DNA of 64,000 nucleotides from Amycolatopsis sp. cg9 (GTDB lineage Bacteria; Actinomycetota; Actinomycetes; Mycobacteriales; Pseudonocardiaceae). The stretch covers positions 8,292,501 through 8,356,500 of the forward strand of contig NZ_CP166850.1 of the NCBI RefSeq assembly GCF_041346945.1, written 5' to 3'. Under the pieces are notes generated by a model. That model did not search any database. It had not been told where the DNA came from and saw nothing but the letters and a program-made list of their open reading frames with translations. Positions 50,077-58,717 of this stretch are shown here, piece after piece. A program made the position numbers and the translations under genes. How positions within the stretch are numbered: the stretch's first letter is position 1; every line of letters starts with the position of its first letter.

Positions 50077-53000
50077 ATGGGGAATCCCCTGGTTGCGGAG
50101 ACCAAGGACTCGACCAAGGCGTACTCGGGTATCTCGCTGCTGGAGTCGGCGAACGACCTGAAGTCGGCGATCGAATCGGGGGACTGGGCTTCGGTCGCGA
50201 TGGGTGCGGTGGGCACCGCGCTGGACGCGTTGTCGATGGCCATGGATCCCTTCGGTGCCGTGCTGGCGGCCGGGGTGGGGTGGCTGATGGAACACGTCGG
50301 CCCGCTGAAGGAAGCGTTGAACGGTTTGACCGGCAACGCCGATGAGATCGCCGCGCAGGCCGAGACGTGGAAGAACGTCGCGACCGAGCTGGGCGGTGTC
50401 GGTGAGGACCTGGCCGGGATGGTGAAGGCCGACACCGCGTCCTGGTCCGGTCCTGCGGCTGACTCCTACCGTCAGCGGGCTCAGGACACGGTGACGTTGC
50501 TGGAGACGGCGCAGAAGGGGTGTGAAGGCGCTTCCAGTGGGGTGAAGACCGCCGGTGAGGTGGTGGCGGCGGTGCGGGCGCTGGTGCGGGACATCATCGC
50601 GGAGCTGATCGGGCATTTGATCAGCTGGGCGTTGCAGGTGGTGTTCACCCTGGGGATCGGGTTGACGTGGGTGGTGCCGCAGGTCATCGGGGCGGTCGCG
50701 AAGACGGCGTCGAAGATCGCCGACCTGGTGAAGCGGCTGGTGACGGCGTTGAAGGCGTTGGTGCCGCTGCTGAAGCGGGCCGGGGATTTGTTCGATGACG
50801 CGGCGAAGGCGTTGAAGAACGTCAAGCCGGGTAAGGCCGGTCCGCCGCCGAAGCACGGCGACATCAACGGCAGCCCGAAGGGGATCGACGGGCCGGGTGG
50901 CAAGGGTGGTGGGCCGGGCGGGCCGGGCGGCAAGGACGGGGACGGGACCCACACCTCCGGCGCCAAGGGCGATCCCGGCACCCCACCCAAGAGCGACCCG
51001 CCGCCCAAACCGGACACGCCACCCAAGAACGATCCGCCGGTCAGCCCGCCGCCGCCGAAGGTCGAGACGCCGCCGTCCGGCGGCACGCCCAAGGGCGCTC
51101 CCAAGAGCGACCCGAAGGGCGACGGCCCGCGCGATCGCGCCCAGCCCTCGGACAGCAAGACCTACTGCGGCGACCCCGTGGACATCGCGACCGGCGAGGT
51201 CGTGATGACCCAGGTCGACCTGGTCCTGCCGGGCGACGCGGGCGACCTCGAGCTGTCGCGCACCCACCTCTCGGCCTACCGCGCGGGCCGGTGGTTCGGC
51301 CGCTCGTGGGCGTCCACTTTGGACCAGCGGCTGGCGGTCGGCCCGGACGCGGTCCGGTTCTACGCCGAAGACGGCATGGTCCTCGTCTACCCGGTGCCCG
51401 CCGACGGCGCCGTGCTTCCGCTGGAGGGCCCGCGCCTCCCGCTGCACCGCTCCCCCGCCGGCTACCGCCTGGCCGCCGGTGACCGTGAACTGCACTTCGC
51501 CGAGGACGGCCGGCTCTCCGCGATCGAGCGGAACGGCAGCCGCACCGAGATCGCCTACGCCGCCGACGGCACGCCCGCCGCGCTGCGCCGCGACGACGGC
51601 GTCGAGCTCCGGATCGGCACGGACGGCGGCCGCGTGGTCGCGCTCGGCGCGCCCGGGGCCGCGCCGCTGGTCCGGTTCGGCTACAACCGGCTCGGGCAGC
51701 TGACCACGATCGCGGACTTCGCGGGCCGCCCGATGAACCTGGACTACGACTACGACCACCGGCTCGTCGGCTGGCGGGACCGCACCGGCACCTGGTACCG
51801 CTACGTCTACGACGCCGAGGGCCGCTGCGTCCGCGCCGTCGGGGCGAACGGCTTCTACAACGCGGCCTTCGCCTACGCCCCCGGCGTCACCCGGCACACC
51901 GACGCGCTCGGCCACACCTGGACCTACCGGCTCAACGACGCCCGGCAGCTGGTCGGGCGGACCGACCCGCTCGGGAACACCCGCCGGTACACGTGGAGCC
52001 GCCACGACCAGCTGCTGTCCCAAGTGGACGAACTGGGCCGCGAAACCCGCTACGACTACCGGGACGGCGAGCTGGCCACCGTCATCCGGCCCGACGGCTC
52101 CGTCGTCCGGACGGCCCCCGCCGCCGCGGGCGAAGTGCGGCTGCAGGCGGGCGACGGGGACGCCGCCGTCCAGCGCGTGGTGCCCGCGGCCGACCCGTTC
52201 ACCGCCCTGCCCGGCGCGGCCGTCGTCCCGGCCGGGACCGCGACGGCGCCCGACCCGCTCGCCGACGCGCCGGTGACCGACGCGTCGGTGCGCCCCGGCG
52301 ACCGCGACCTGTTCGGCAGGCCCCAGCTCGTGCACACCGCGTCCGGCGGCGCCGCCCGGCTGGGCTGGACGGCCGAGGGCCGCCGCGCCTGGCGGATCGG
52401 CCCGCACGGCGACCGGGAAACCTGGCTGCACGACGCCGAAGGGCAGGTCGTCGAGCACCGCGACGCGGCCGGGGGCGTGCGGCGCCGCCGCTACGGCCCG
52501 TTCGGGCTCCCGGTGGCCGACATCGACGCGACCGGCGCGCGCACGACCTACACCCACGACGGCGAGCTGCGGCTCACGTCGGTGACGAACCCGGCCGGGC
52601 GGACCTGGCACTACGCCTACGACCCGGCCGGGCGCCTGGTCTCCGAGACCGACTACGACGGCCGCCGGCTCACCTTCGCCTACGACGAGGCCGGGCAGCT
52701 GCGGCGGATGACCAACGGCAGCGGCGAGGCCACCGAGTTCGCCTACGACCTCCTCGGCAACGTGGTCGAGCGGCGCACGGCCGAGGACATCACCCGCTAC
52801 GCCTACGACGCGCTCGGGCGGCTCGCGCTGGCCGAGAACGCCGAAGCCCGGCTGGAGCTCACCCGCGACCGGCGCGGCCGGCTGATCGCCGAGACGGTCA
52901 ACGGGCTCGGTGTCGCGTGGGACCACGGCGAAACGGTCCTGCGCCGGCGCACGTCGTCCGGTGTGGACAGTGAGTGGCGCTTCGACGGCGACGGCCTGCC

Positions 53001-54696
53001 CCGATCGCTGCGGATCGCCGGGCACGACGTCGGGTTCGAGCACGACCCGGCCGGGCGCGAGGTCACCCGCAGCGTCGACGGCGAAGTCGTGCTGCGGCGG
53101 CGGTTCTGCGTGGAGGACCGGATCGCGTCGGAGGAGATCGCGGGCGTCGGGCTCCGCACGTACGGCTACCGGCCCGACGGCAGGCTCGCCGCGGTCGGGG
53201 ACGCCACGCGGCCGTGGCGGCTCGAATTCGACGCCGCGGGCCGCGTCAGCGAGGCGCACGGGCCCGGCGGCACCGAGCGGTTCACCCGCGACGCGGCGGG
53301 CCGGCTCACCGCCGGCCACGGCGAAACCCGGTACACCGGGGACGCGCAGGGCCGGGTCACCACGCGGTCGCGCGGCGAGCGGTCCTGGACGTACTCGTGG
53401 GACGGGCTGGACCGGCTGCGCGGCGTGCGCACCCCGGACGGCGCGCGCTGGACGTACCACTACGACCCGCTGGGCCGCCGGTTCGCCAAGCGGCGCTGGG
53501 TCACCGGTGCCGGCGGCGCAGCCGAGCTCGCCGGGGACACGCGTTTCCTCTGGAGCGGCTTCGACCTCGTGGAGCGGGTCGAGCTCGACCCGGACGGCTC
53601 GCGGCGGGTCCTGACGTGGGAGCGCCACCCCGCCGACGGCCACCCGGTCGTGCAGGTCGAGCGGACCGCGGCCGGCGAGCGGTTCCGCTGCGTCATCACC
53701 ACCCCGGCCGGCACCCCGACCGAGCTGCTGGACGAGCGGGGCGCGGTGACCTGGCGCGACCACAGCGCCTTCTGGGGCGCGCCGCTGCCGGGCGCCGACA
53801 CCGCGGCCGTGCCGCTGGCCTTCCCCGGCCAGCACCGGGACGAGGAAACCGGGCTGCACTACAACGTGTTCCGCTACTACGACCCGGAAACCGCGCGCTA
53901 CCTCAGCCAGGACCCGCTCGGCCTCGCGGCCGCCCCCGACCCGGCGGGCTACGTCGCCGAGCCGCTGCTGACCGGCGACCCGCTCGGTCTCGTGGGCACC
54001 TGCGGCAAATCCGGGCCGCCGTCGCAGAAGCGGCCCCGCCCGGACGACTTCGACGAGCACCCGGACCTCAAGCCACCGCCGTCGAAGAAGCCCGACCTCG
54101 GCGTCGACGTCAACCGCATGACGCGCGAGGAGTGGGAGGCGTTCAAGCCGAAGCTGGACGACATGATGAAGGCGGACAAGCACTTCTTCTGGTCCGGCGG
54201 GTACAAGCAGGGCCACGGTGGGCCGGACGACCCGTACCTGGGCTCGATCGAGTTCAAGGCCAACTCGGTCGCCAAGCAGCACGGCGGCAACACCCTCGAA
54301 GGCCTGGTCGCCGACAACCACCTGAAGATGCCCGGCTGGGTCGACGACAAGATGATGAAGGACCCGGGCAAGGGCTACTGGTCGCACGGCGACCACGGGA
54401 CGTCCAACCTGGACCAGAAGACGTTCGTCAAGGAGAAGTGGGACCACGCTTCGGAAACGTTCGCGAAGAACTCGAACGCCGACACCCACGTCGTCTTCCC
54501 GGACAAGCCGGGCGCGCAGACGAGCACCGGCATCCCGAACCCGAACGGCGACATCTACCCGTACCGGCGCCCGGACAACATCTTCGACGAGATCGAGTAC
54601 AAGAAGCTCGAGGAGAAGGGCATCCAGGTCACCGAGCACAACGCCGAGACCGGCGCGACGAAGCCGTACCAGAAGCCGCCGTCGAAGCAGCCCTGA
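50077..54696 (+). CDS. RHS/YD-repeat polymorphic toxin with WXG-like N-terminus and ADP-ribosyl cyclase-like toxin tip
   Basis: A 1,539-residue toxin. Residues 30-165 are WXG100-like with ASWSGPAADSYRQRAQ (W-S-G turn). A hydrophobic stretch follows (about 185-215), then a Gly/Pro-rich linker (260-375), a DUF6531-like start of the cage (CGDPVDIATGEVVMTQVDL), YD repeats (480-1240) and the RHS core GLHYNVFRYYDPETARYLSQ ending DPLGL (1250-1285). The variable tip (about 1340-1539) holds FWSGGY, GGNTLEGL (1403-1410), KEKWDHASETFA and IFDEIEY, which resemble ADP-ribosyl cyclase/NADase toxins (inference). GGGAGG lies six bases before the ATG. The ESX system would export it. No immunity gene follows. 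Confidence 0.85.
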   Translation: MGNPLVAETKDSTKAYSGISLLESANDLKSAIESGDWASVAMGAVGTALDALSMAMDPFGAVLAAGVGWLMEHVGPLKEALNGLTGNADEIAAQAETWKNVATELGGVGEDLAGMVKADTASWSGPAADSYRQRAQDTVTLLETAQKGCEGASSGVKTAGEVVAAVRALVRDIIAELIGHLISWALQVVFTLGIGLTWVVPQVIGAVAKTASKIADLVKRLVTALKALVPLLKRAGDLFDDAAKALKNVKPGKAGPPPKHGDINGSPKGIDGPGGKGGGPGGPGGKDGDGTHTSGAKGDPGTPPKSDPPPKPDTPPKNDPPVSPPPPKVETPPSGGTPKGAPKSDPKGDGPRDRAQPSDSKTYCGDPVDIATGEVVMTQVDLVLPGDAGDLELSRTHLSAYRAGRWFGRSWASTLDQRLAVGPDAVRFYAEDGMVLVYPVPADGAVLPLEGPRLPLHRSPAGYRLAAGDRELHFAEDGRLSAIERNGSRTEIAYAADGTPAALRRDDGVELRIGTDGGRVVALGAPGAAPLVRFGYNRLGQLTTIADFAGRPMNLDYDYDHRLVGWRDRTGTWYRYVYDAEGRCVRAVGANGFYNAAFAYAPGVTRHTDALGHTWTYRLNDARQLVGRTDPLGNTRRYTWSRHDQLLSQVDELGRETRYDYRDGELATVIRPDGSVVRTAPAAAGEVRLQAGDGDAAVQRVVPAADPFTALPGAAVVPAGTATAPDPLADAPVTDASVRPGDRDLFGRPQLVHTASGGAARLGWTAEGRRAWRIGPHGDRETWLHDAEGQVVEHRDAAGGVRRRRYGPFGLPVADIDATGARTTYTHDGELRLTSVTNPAGRTWHYAYDPAGRLVSETDYDGRRLTFAYDEAGQLRRMTNGSGEATEFAYDLLGNVVERRTAEDITRYAYDALGRLALAENAEARLELTRDRRGRLIAETVNGLGVAWDHGETVLRRRTSSGVDSEWRFDGDGLPRSLRIAGHDVGFEHDPAGREVTRSVDGEVVLRRRFCVEDRIASEEIAGVGLRTYGYRPDGRLAAVGDATRPWRLEFDAAGRVSEAHGPGGTERFTRDAAGRLTAGHGETRYTGDAQGRVTTRSRGERSWTYSWDGLDRLRGVRTPDGARWTYHYDPLGRRFAKRRWVTGAGGAAELAGDTRFLWSGFDLVERVELDPDGSRRVLTWERHPADGHPVVQVERTAAGERFRCVITTPAGTPTELLDERGAVTWRDHSAFWGAPLPGADTAAVPLAFPGQHRDEETGLHYNVFRYYDPETARYLSQDPLGLAAAPDPAGYVAEPLLTGDPLGLVGTCGKSGPPSQKRPRPDDFDEHPDLKPPPSKKPDLGVDVNRMTREEWEAFKPKLDDMMKADKHFFWSGGYKQGHGGPDDPYLGSIEFKANSVAKQHGGNTLEGLVADNHLKMPGWVDDKMMKDPGKGYWSHGDHGTSNLDQKTFVKEKWDHASETFAKNSNADTHVVFPDKPGAQTSTGIPNPNGDIYPYRRPDNIFDEIEYKKLEEKGIQVTEHNAETGATKPYQKPPSKQP

Positions 54697-54701
54697 CGCC
54701 G

Positions 54702-55310
54702 CTAGCCGCCGAGGGCCGGGCCGAGCCAGCGGCGGACCAGCGCGCGCAGCTCGTCGTCGGCGGGCGGCGGCGTCGTCGGGTGCTGCAGGAAGGACATGAA
54801 CAGGCGCATCAGGATCTCGGCGAGGCCGCGGAGGTCCTCCTCGGTGGTGACGCCCGCCGCCGCCCAGTCGACCGGGACGTTGCGCAGGATGCGCGTGCCG
54901 AACGAGAAGGCGAGCGGCGAGATCACCCCGTCGGTGAAGAAGTCGGCCTCGCCCGCCTGCAGGAGGAGGCCGAGGTGGGGCTCGCCGGGGACCGTGCGGA
55001 CGGCCCACACCACCGATTCCACCGCCGCTTCGGTGGCGGTGCCGAACGAGGCCAGGTGGCGTTCCATCCGTCCGGCGAACTCCTCGACCCCGGCCAGCCC
55101 GACCGCGCGGAGGATGTCCTTGAGGCCCGGGAAGTAGCGGTAGACGGTCTGCCGGGTCACGCCGGCTTCGGCGGCCACATCGGACAGGCTCGTCTTGGCC
55201 AGCCCCACGCGGTCGAGGCACGCCGTCGCCGCCTCGACGATGCGGCGGCGTGCCTCGTCCTCCGTACCGGGCGGGTTGCCCCGCCATCCGTGGTGCCCCA
55301 TGCCCGCCAT
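54702..55310 (-). CDS. TetR family transcriptional regulator
   Basis: A 202-residue TetR protein. The helix-turn-helix is TSLSDVAAEAGVTRQTVYRYFPGLKDILRAV. The C-terminal part (AGEADFFTDGVISPLAFSFG, then EDLRGLAEILMRLFMSFLQH) is like TetR proteins of the AcrR/mycobacterial group. It lies 19 bases after the membrane protein gene on the same strand and is probably the last gene of a flavoprotein-membrane protein-TetR operon. The 12-12 inverted repeat upstream of that operon is a candidate operator. Confidence 0.86.
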   Translation of the reverse strand: MAGMGHHGWRGNPPGTEDEARRRIVEAATACLDRVGLAKTSLSDVAAEAGVTRQTVYRYFPGLKDILRAVGLAGVEEFAGRMERHLASFGTATEAAVESVVWAVRTVPGEPHLGLLLQAGEADFFTDGVISPLAFSFGTRILRNVPVDWAAAGVTTEEDLRGLAEILMRLFMSFLQHPTTPPPADDELRALVRRWLGPALGG

Positions 55311-55329
55311 CTTCCCCGACCGGGCCCGG

Positions 55330-56331
55330 TCACACCGGGGCAGGGCGGCGGGCCCGGTGCAGCGCGGCCAGCACCAAGCCGGCCGCGACGAAGCAGGCGA
55401 GCGCGTAGAGCCCGCTTTCGAGCGGGACCTCGGGGAGCGCGGAGAGCCAGATGACCGCCAGGACGCCCAGGTAGGCGGCCGGGTAGATCCGTGCGAAGGC
55501 GGACACCGGCTCGGGCGACCGCCGGGTGGCGACGATCCAGCCGCCGGCCAGCCAGACCGCGGCCAGCTCGACGCCGAGGATCCAGGCCTGTGCCGTGAAA
55601 TTCCCCTGGACCAGGCTCGCCGGCAGGCCCGCGATCACCATCGCGAACGGGGTGAGCACGCCGGCCAGCAGGAACGCGGCGGGGCCCTTCAGGCGCACGA
55701 CCAGGTAGGTCATCGCCGCCATCGAGACGGAGGCGAACAGCAGCATGCTGGTCATCGGCACGGTCGCCAGTGCGGGGTGGTTGACGATGGCGTTGCCGGG
55801 GTTCCAGGCCCACCACTTCAGCGGCGGCCCGATCTGGTCGAAGACCTCGTAGAACACCTGGCACACGAAGGCGACGGCCACCGAGCCGGGCAGCGCGCCG
55901 CGGCGGAAGATCCCGAGCGACCGCACCACCTCGTACGCGAGCTGGCTGAACGCCGGGTAGAACGCCACGATGTAGAGCGGCAGCCGGTCTCCCATGAACT
56001 GCACGGTGAACCGGTTGTGGGCGAAGATGAAGCCGTACAGCTCGTCGAGGCCGAACCACTCCGGGAAGTACAGCGGCGGCTCGGTGACGAACAGGTAGAC
56101 CAGGGACGCGCCCCACAGCGCCAGGTTGACCGGATCGCCCGCGCGGTACCGGCGGAGGGCGTGCACCAGCGCGAAGACGGCGCCGGCGACGACGAGCGCT
56201 TCGAGCACCGGTAGCGTCCAGTTCGCCAGGTCCCACGGGAAGCGGACCGACACCACCGGGGCGACGTCGTGGCAGTCGAAGCCGAGCCCGCGCGTGACGG
56301 CCTCGGCGTCCGGCCCGCACGCCGGGCTCAT
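55330..56331 (-). CDS. Polytopic membrane protein of unknown function
   Basis: A 333-residue protein with about eight hydrophobic segments (for example LPVLEALVVAGAVFALVHAL, GSVAVAFVCQVFYEVFDQIG, MLLFASVSMAAMTYLVV, LAAVWLAGGWIVAT). A short N-terminal part has two cysteines (SPACGPDAE, GLGFDCHDV). I do not recognise a family. The WW-AWNPGNAIVNHP loop is notable. Its ATG at 56331 overlaps the stop of the flavoprotein gene (ATGA), so it is co-translated with it. A role in transport or in membrane steps of the same pathway is possible. Confidence 0.72.
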   Translation of the reverse strand: MSPACGPDAEAVTRGLGFDCHDVAPVVSVRFPWDLANWTLPVLEALVVAGAVFALVHALRRYRAGDPVNLALWGASLVYLFVTEPPLYFPEWFGLDELYGFIFAHNRFTVQFMGDRLPLYIVAFYPAFSQLAYEVVRSLGIFRRGALPGSVAVAFVCQVFYEVFDQIGPPLKWWAWNPGNAIVNHPALATVPMTSMLLFASVSMAAMTYLVVRLKGPAAFLLAGVLTPFAMVIAGLPASLVQGNFTAQAWILGVELAAVWLAGGWIVATRRSPEPVSAFARIYPAAYLGVLAVIWLSALPEVPLESGLYALACFVAAGLVLAALHRARRPAPV

Positions 56332-57776
56332 CGCGCGGCCGCCGTCGAATAGTCCGTGGCCGGCGGTTCGGCGCGGGGATCGAACCCGAACGGAACCCGG
56401 TGCCGCCCCAGCGCCGCGCGGACGCGGTAGCGCACGAGCCCCGCGAGCACGCGCGGGTTGCGCAGCATGTCCCCCAGCGGCTCGTCGAGGTTGAACACCC
56501 TGGCGAAGTGCGCGTCGACGACGTCGTCTTCCCGGGCGGCGCCGACGATCAGGCTGAACGCCGGCGCGGACACGGCCGCGAGGACGCGGCGCCGCCACTC
56601 GGGCGGCTTCTCGGTGCCGTCGGCGCACGCGTAGCCCTGGTCACGGGCCATCGCGAGGCGCCACGGCACCTGGAGCGCCTTCCGCTGCGCGGCCAGGAAG
56701 CGCTTGCCGAACCCGTCGTCGAGCCGACCGGCGCGGGCGAGGTGGTCACGCAAGAGCAGCGCCGAACCCGCCGCGGAGCTGATGCCCTGGGCGTAGAAGG
56801 GGTTGAAGGCACAGATGGCGTCACCGACGAACGCCAGGCCGCGCGGGGGTGTGCGCAGGCGGTCGTAGCGGCGCCACTTGTTGCCGGTCGAGCGGGTGAG
56901 GTGCACTTCGGACGTCGGCTCGCACCGGTCCATCGCGGCGGCGAACAACGGCGTCCGCACCCGGCGGGCCACGTCGGCGAACGCGTCGGTGGTGCGGGGC
57001 ATTTCGAGCCCCCACGAGCCCATGCAGGCGATGACCCGGTTGCCTTCGACGGGGAAGAAGTTGACCAGGAAGTCGTGCTCGGCCGGGTGGTCACCCTTGT
57101 CCGGGGTCGGCATGATCACCAGGTGCCGCCACCACCAGGACGCCGGGCGCTCGGCGGGCAGGTCGTACCAGCGTGAGGTGTAGGTGACCTTGGCGTCGAG
57201 GGTCCGCGTCTCCGGCTCGGGCCAGCCGGCCGCGGCCAGCCAGCCGGCGACCGGGGAGCCGCGGCCCGTCGCGTCCACGACGAAATCGGCGTCGAGGTGC
57301 TCGCCGCCGGCCTCGACCCCGGTGACCGCCCCGCCCGCGAAGGTCAGGCCGCCGGCGGTGGTCCCTTCGCGGATGACGACGTTCGGCAGCTCCCGCACCT
57401 TGTCGCGCAGCACCCGCTCGATGAGGATCCGCGAGCCGTAGATCATCGTCATCGCACTGCGCTTGCGCGCCGACCAGCCCTCGCCGTCGAGGTAGGCGGC
57501 GTCCATCGACGGCATCAGGTGCAGCCCGCCCGCCGCAATCAGGTCGTCCTCGAAGCCGGGGAACAGCGCGCCGATCGCCCGCCGCCCCGAGTTCAGCAGG
57601 AAGTGCGGGTGCTTGCTCTGCGGCACCCCGCGCCGGTGTTCGGCGCCGGCCGGGAGCCGGTCCCGTTCCAGCACGAGCACCCGCTCGAAGAAGGGGGCGA
57701 GGGCCCCGGCGGTGCAGAGCCCGGCGGCGCTGCCGCCCAGGACGACGGCGTTCCGGCCGAGCCGCATGCGGATCAA
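56328..57776 (-). CDS. FAD-dependent oxidoreductase/monooxygenase
   Basis: A 482-residue flavoprotein. It starts with the Rossmann motif GRNAVVLGGSAAGLCTAGAL (G-G-S-A-A-G) and LVLERDRLP. The middle FVVDATGRGSPVAGWLAAAG and the late GLAFVGDAICAFNPFYAQGI (G-D motif) are typical of the class A monooxygenase/geranylgeranyl-reductase-like group. The NPFYAQGISSAAGSALLLRD segment is common in such actinobacterial proteins. The start may be at 57776 or three codons later (57767). It is the first gene of an operon with the membrane protein and TetR. Substrate unknown. Confidence 0.85.
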   Translation of the reverse strand: MIRMRLGRNAVVLGGSAAGLCTAGALAPFFERVLVLERDRLPAGAEHRRGVPQSKHPHFLLNSGRRAIGALFPGFEDDLIAAGGLHLMPSMDAAYLDGEGWSARKRSAMTMIYGSRILIERVLRDKVRELPNVVIREGTTAGGLTFAGGAVTGVEAGGEHLDADFVVDATGRGSPVAGWLAAAGWPEPETRTLDAKVTYTSRWYDLPAERPASWWWRHLVIMPTPDKGDHPAEHDFLVNFFPVEGNRVIACMGSWGLEMPRTTDAFADVARRVRTPLFAAAMDRCEPTSEVHLTRSTGNKWRRYDRLRTPPRGLAFVGDAICAFNPFYAQGISSAAGSALLLRDHLARAGRLDDGFGKRFLAAQRKALQVPWRLAMARDQGYACADGTEKPPEWRRRVLAAVSAPAFSLIVGAAREDDVVDAHFARVFNLDEPLGDMLRNPRVLAGLVRYRVRAALGRHRVPFGFDPRAEPPATDYSTAAAR

Positions 57777-57781
57777 CTCCC

Positions 57782-57818
57782 GTCATTCATACAAAGTGAC
57801 GACGAATGTATGAATGAC
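57782..57818. promoter_or_regulatory. Perfect 12-bp inverted repeat upstream of flavoprotein operon
   Basis: GTCATTCATACA (57782-57793) and TGTATGAATGAC (57807-57818) form a perfect 12-12 inverted repeat with a 13-base centre. It lies 6 bases upstream of the flavoprotein start. Size and A/T-rich arms fit a TetR operator. The TetR gene at the end of the operon is the natural candidate. Confidence 0.68.
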
Positions 57819-57864
57819 CGGGCCGGTGTGTCAAGGCGGCCGTTCGCGCGGGCACGGCCGCCCG

Positions 57865-58662
57865 TCAGCGCCCGGCGATCCCGCGGACGGCGTCGGCCAC
57901 GGCACCGAAGTCCTTGCGCAGGATCGCCCCGTGGTTGCTGCCGACCTTCTCGCTCGTGACGTTCGGATTCCGCCCGGTCACCGCGTCGAGGCTGACGCGG
58001 ATGCGCTCCTGCTCGTCCCCCTTGCTGCCGAAGGAGGTTCCCGACGCGACGACGTACCGGACGGGGACCGTGAGGCCGTCCAGCACCGGGCCCAGCTCGC
58101 GCTCGCGGGAGAGCTTGCCGAGCTCGATGTTGCTCTCGGCCTGCTGCGCGGCGGTCATCCGCGGGGCCAGGCCGGTCGGGCGCAGCAGCGGGAGGAACCA
58201 GCTCATCCGCTTGAACAGCTTGCGGATCCGCTGCTCCATGGCGTCGTCCAGCCAGTCGTGCGGGTACGCGCCGTCGACCAGGACCGCGCCCAGGGTGCGT
58301 CCGGGGTTGCGGTGCGCCCAGTGCGCGGCGACGACCGCGCCGTAGGACCAGCCGACCACCACCGCCCGCTCCACCCCGCGGGCGGCGAGCACGGCGTCGA
58401 CGTCGCGGACGGCGGCTTCGAAGGAGTAGTCCGCCGAGCGCCGCGACTTGCCGCGGGCGCGCTCGTCGTAGGTGATGTGCCGGAAGCCGTCCCCGAGCTC
58501 GGCGAGGACCCGCTTCCAGTAGCCCTGGGTGGCGAACTGGCCGTTGAGGTAGACCACCGGGACACCGGGGCCGCCGGTGTCGGTGACGGCCAGCGCCGTG
58601 TCTTCGACGGCCACCAGGCCGGTCCAGGGCGAGCGGGCCGGGGAGATCGCGTTCTTCGTCAT
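57865..58662 (-). CDS. Alpha/beta-hydrolase
   Basis: A 265-residue cytosolic alpha/beta-hydrolase. It shows VPVVYLNGQFATQGYW (oxyanion region), DERARGKSRRSADYSFEAAV (cap side), the nucleophile elbow VVVGWSYGAVVAAHWAHR (G-W-S-Y-G), and a late SNHGAILRKDFGAVADAV (His). Such enzymes hydrolyse esters, epoxides or halides, and the substrate is unknown. The ATG at 58662 was chosen because the fold starts soon after. It is oriented the same way as the TetR gene upstream (55 bases away) and may be in one unit with it. Confidence 0.85.
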   Translation of the reverse strand: MTKNAISPARSPWTGLVAVEDTALAVTDTGGPGVPVVYLNGQFATQGYWKRVLAELGDGFRHITYDERARGKSRRSADYSFEAAVRDVDAVLAARGVERAVVVGWSYGAVVAAHWAHRNPGRTLGAVLVDGAYPHDWLDDAMEQRIRKLFKRMSWFLPLLRPTGLAPRMTAAQQAESNIELGKLSRERELGPVLDGLTVPVRYVVASGTSFGSKGDEQERIRVSLDAVTGRNPNVTSEKVGSNHGAILRKDFGAVADAVRGIAGR

Positions 58663-58717
58663 GACCGCTACTTTCGGCGGCCCGGCTGACACCACCCGGA
58701 CATCGCGCTGACACGGC

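Noticed and set aside
50023..55287. 1,754-codon minus-strand open frame across the RHS toxin
   Set aside because: It is a low-complexity shadow (VRVG/RRRG-rich) of the RHS gene and the TetR gene. The plus strand has YD repeats and an RHS core.
54702..55310. Immunity protein for the RHS toxin
   Set aside because: It is a standard TetR protein with a helix-turn-helix, on the other strand, and in an operon with a flavoprotein.
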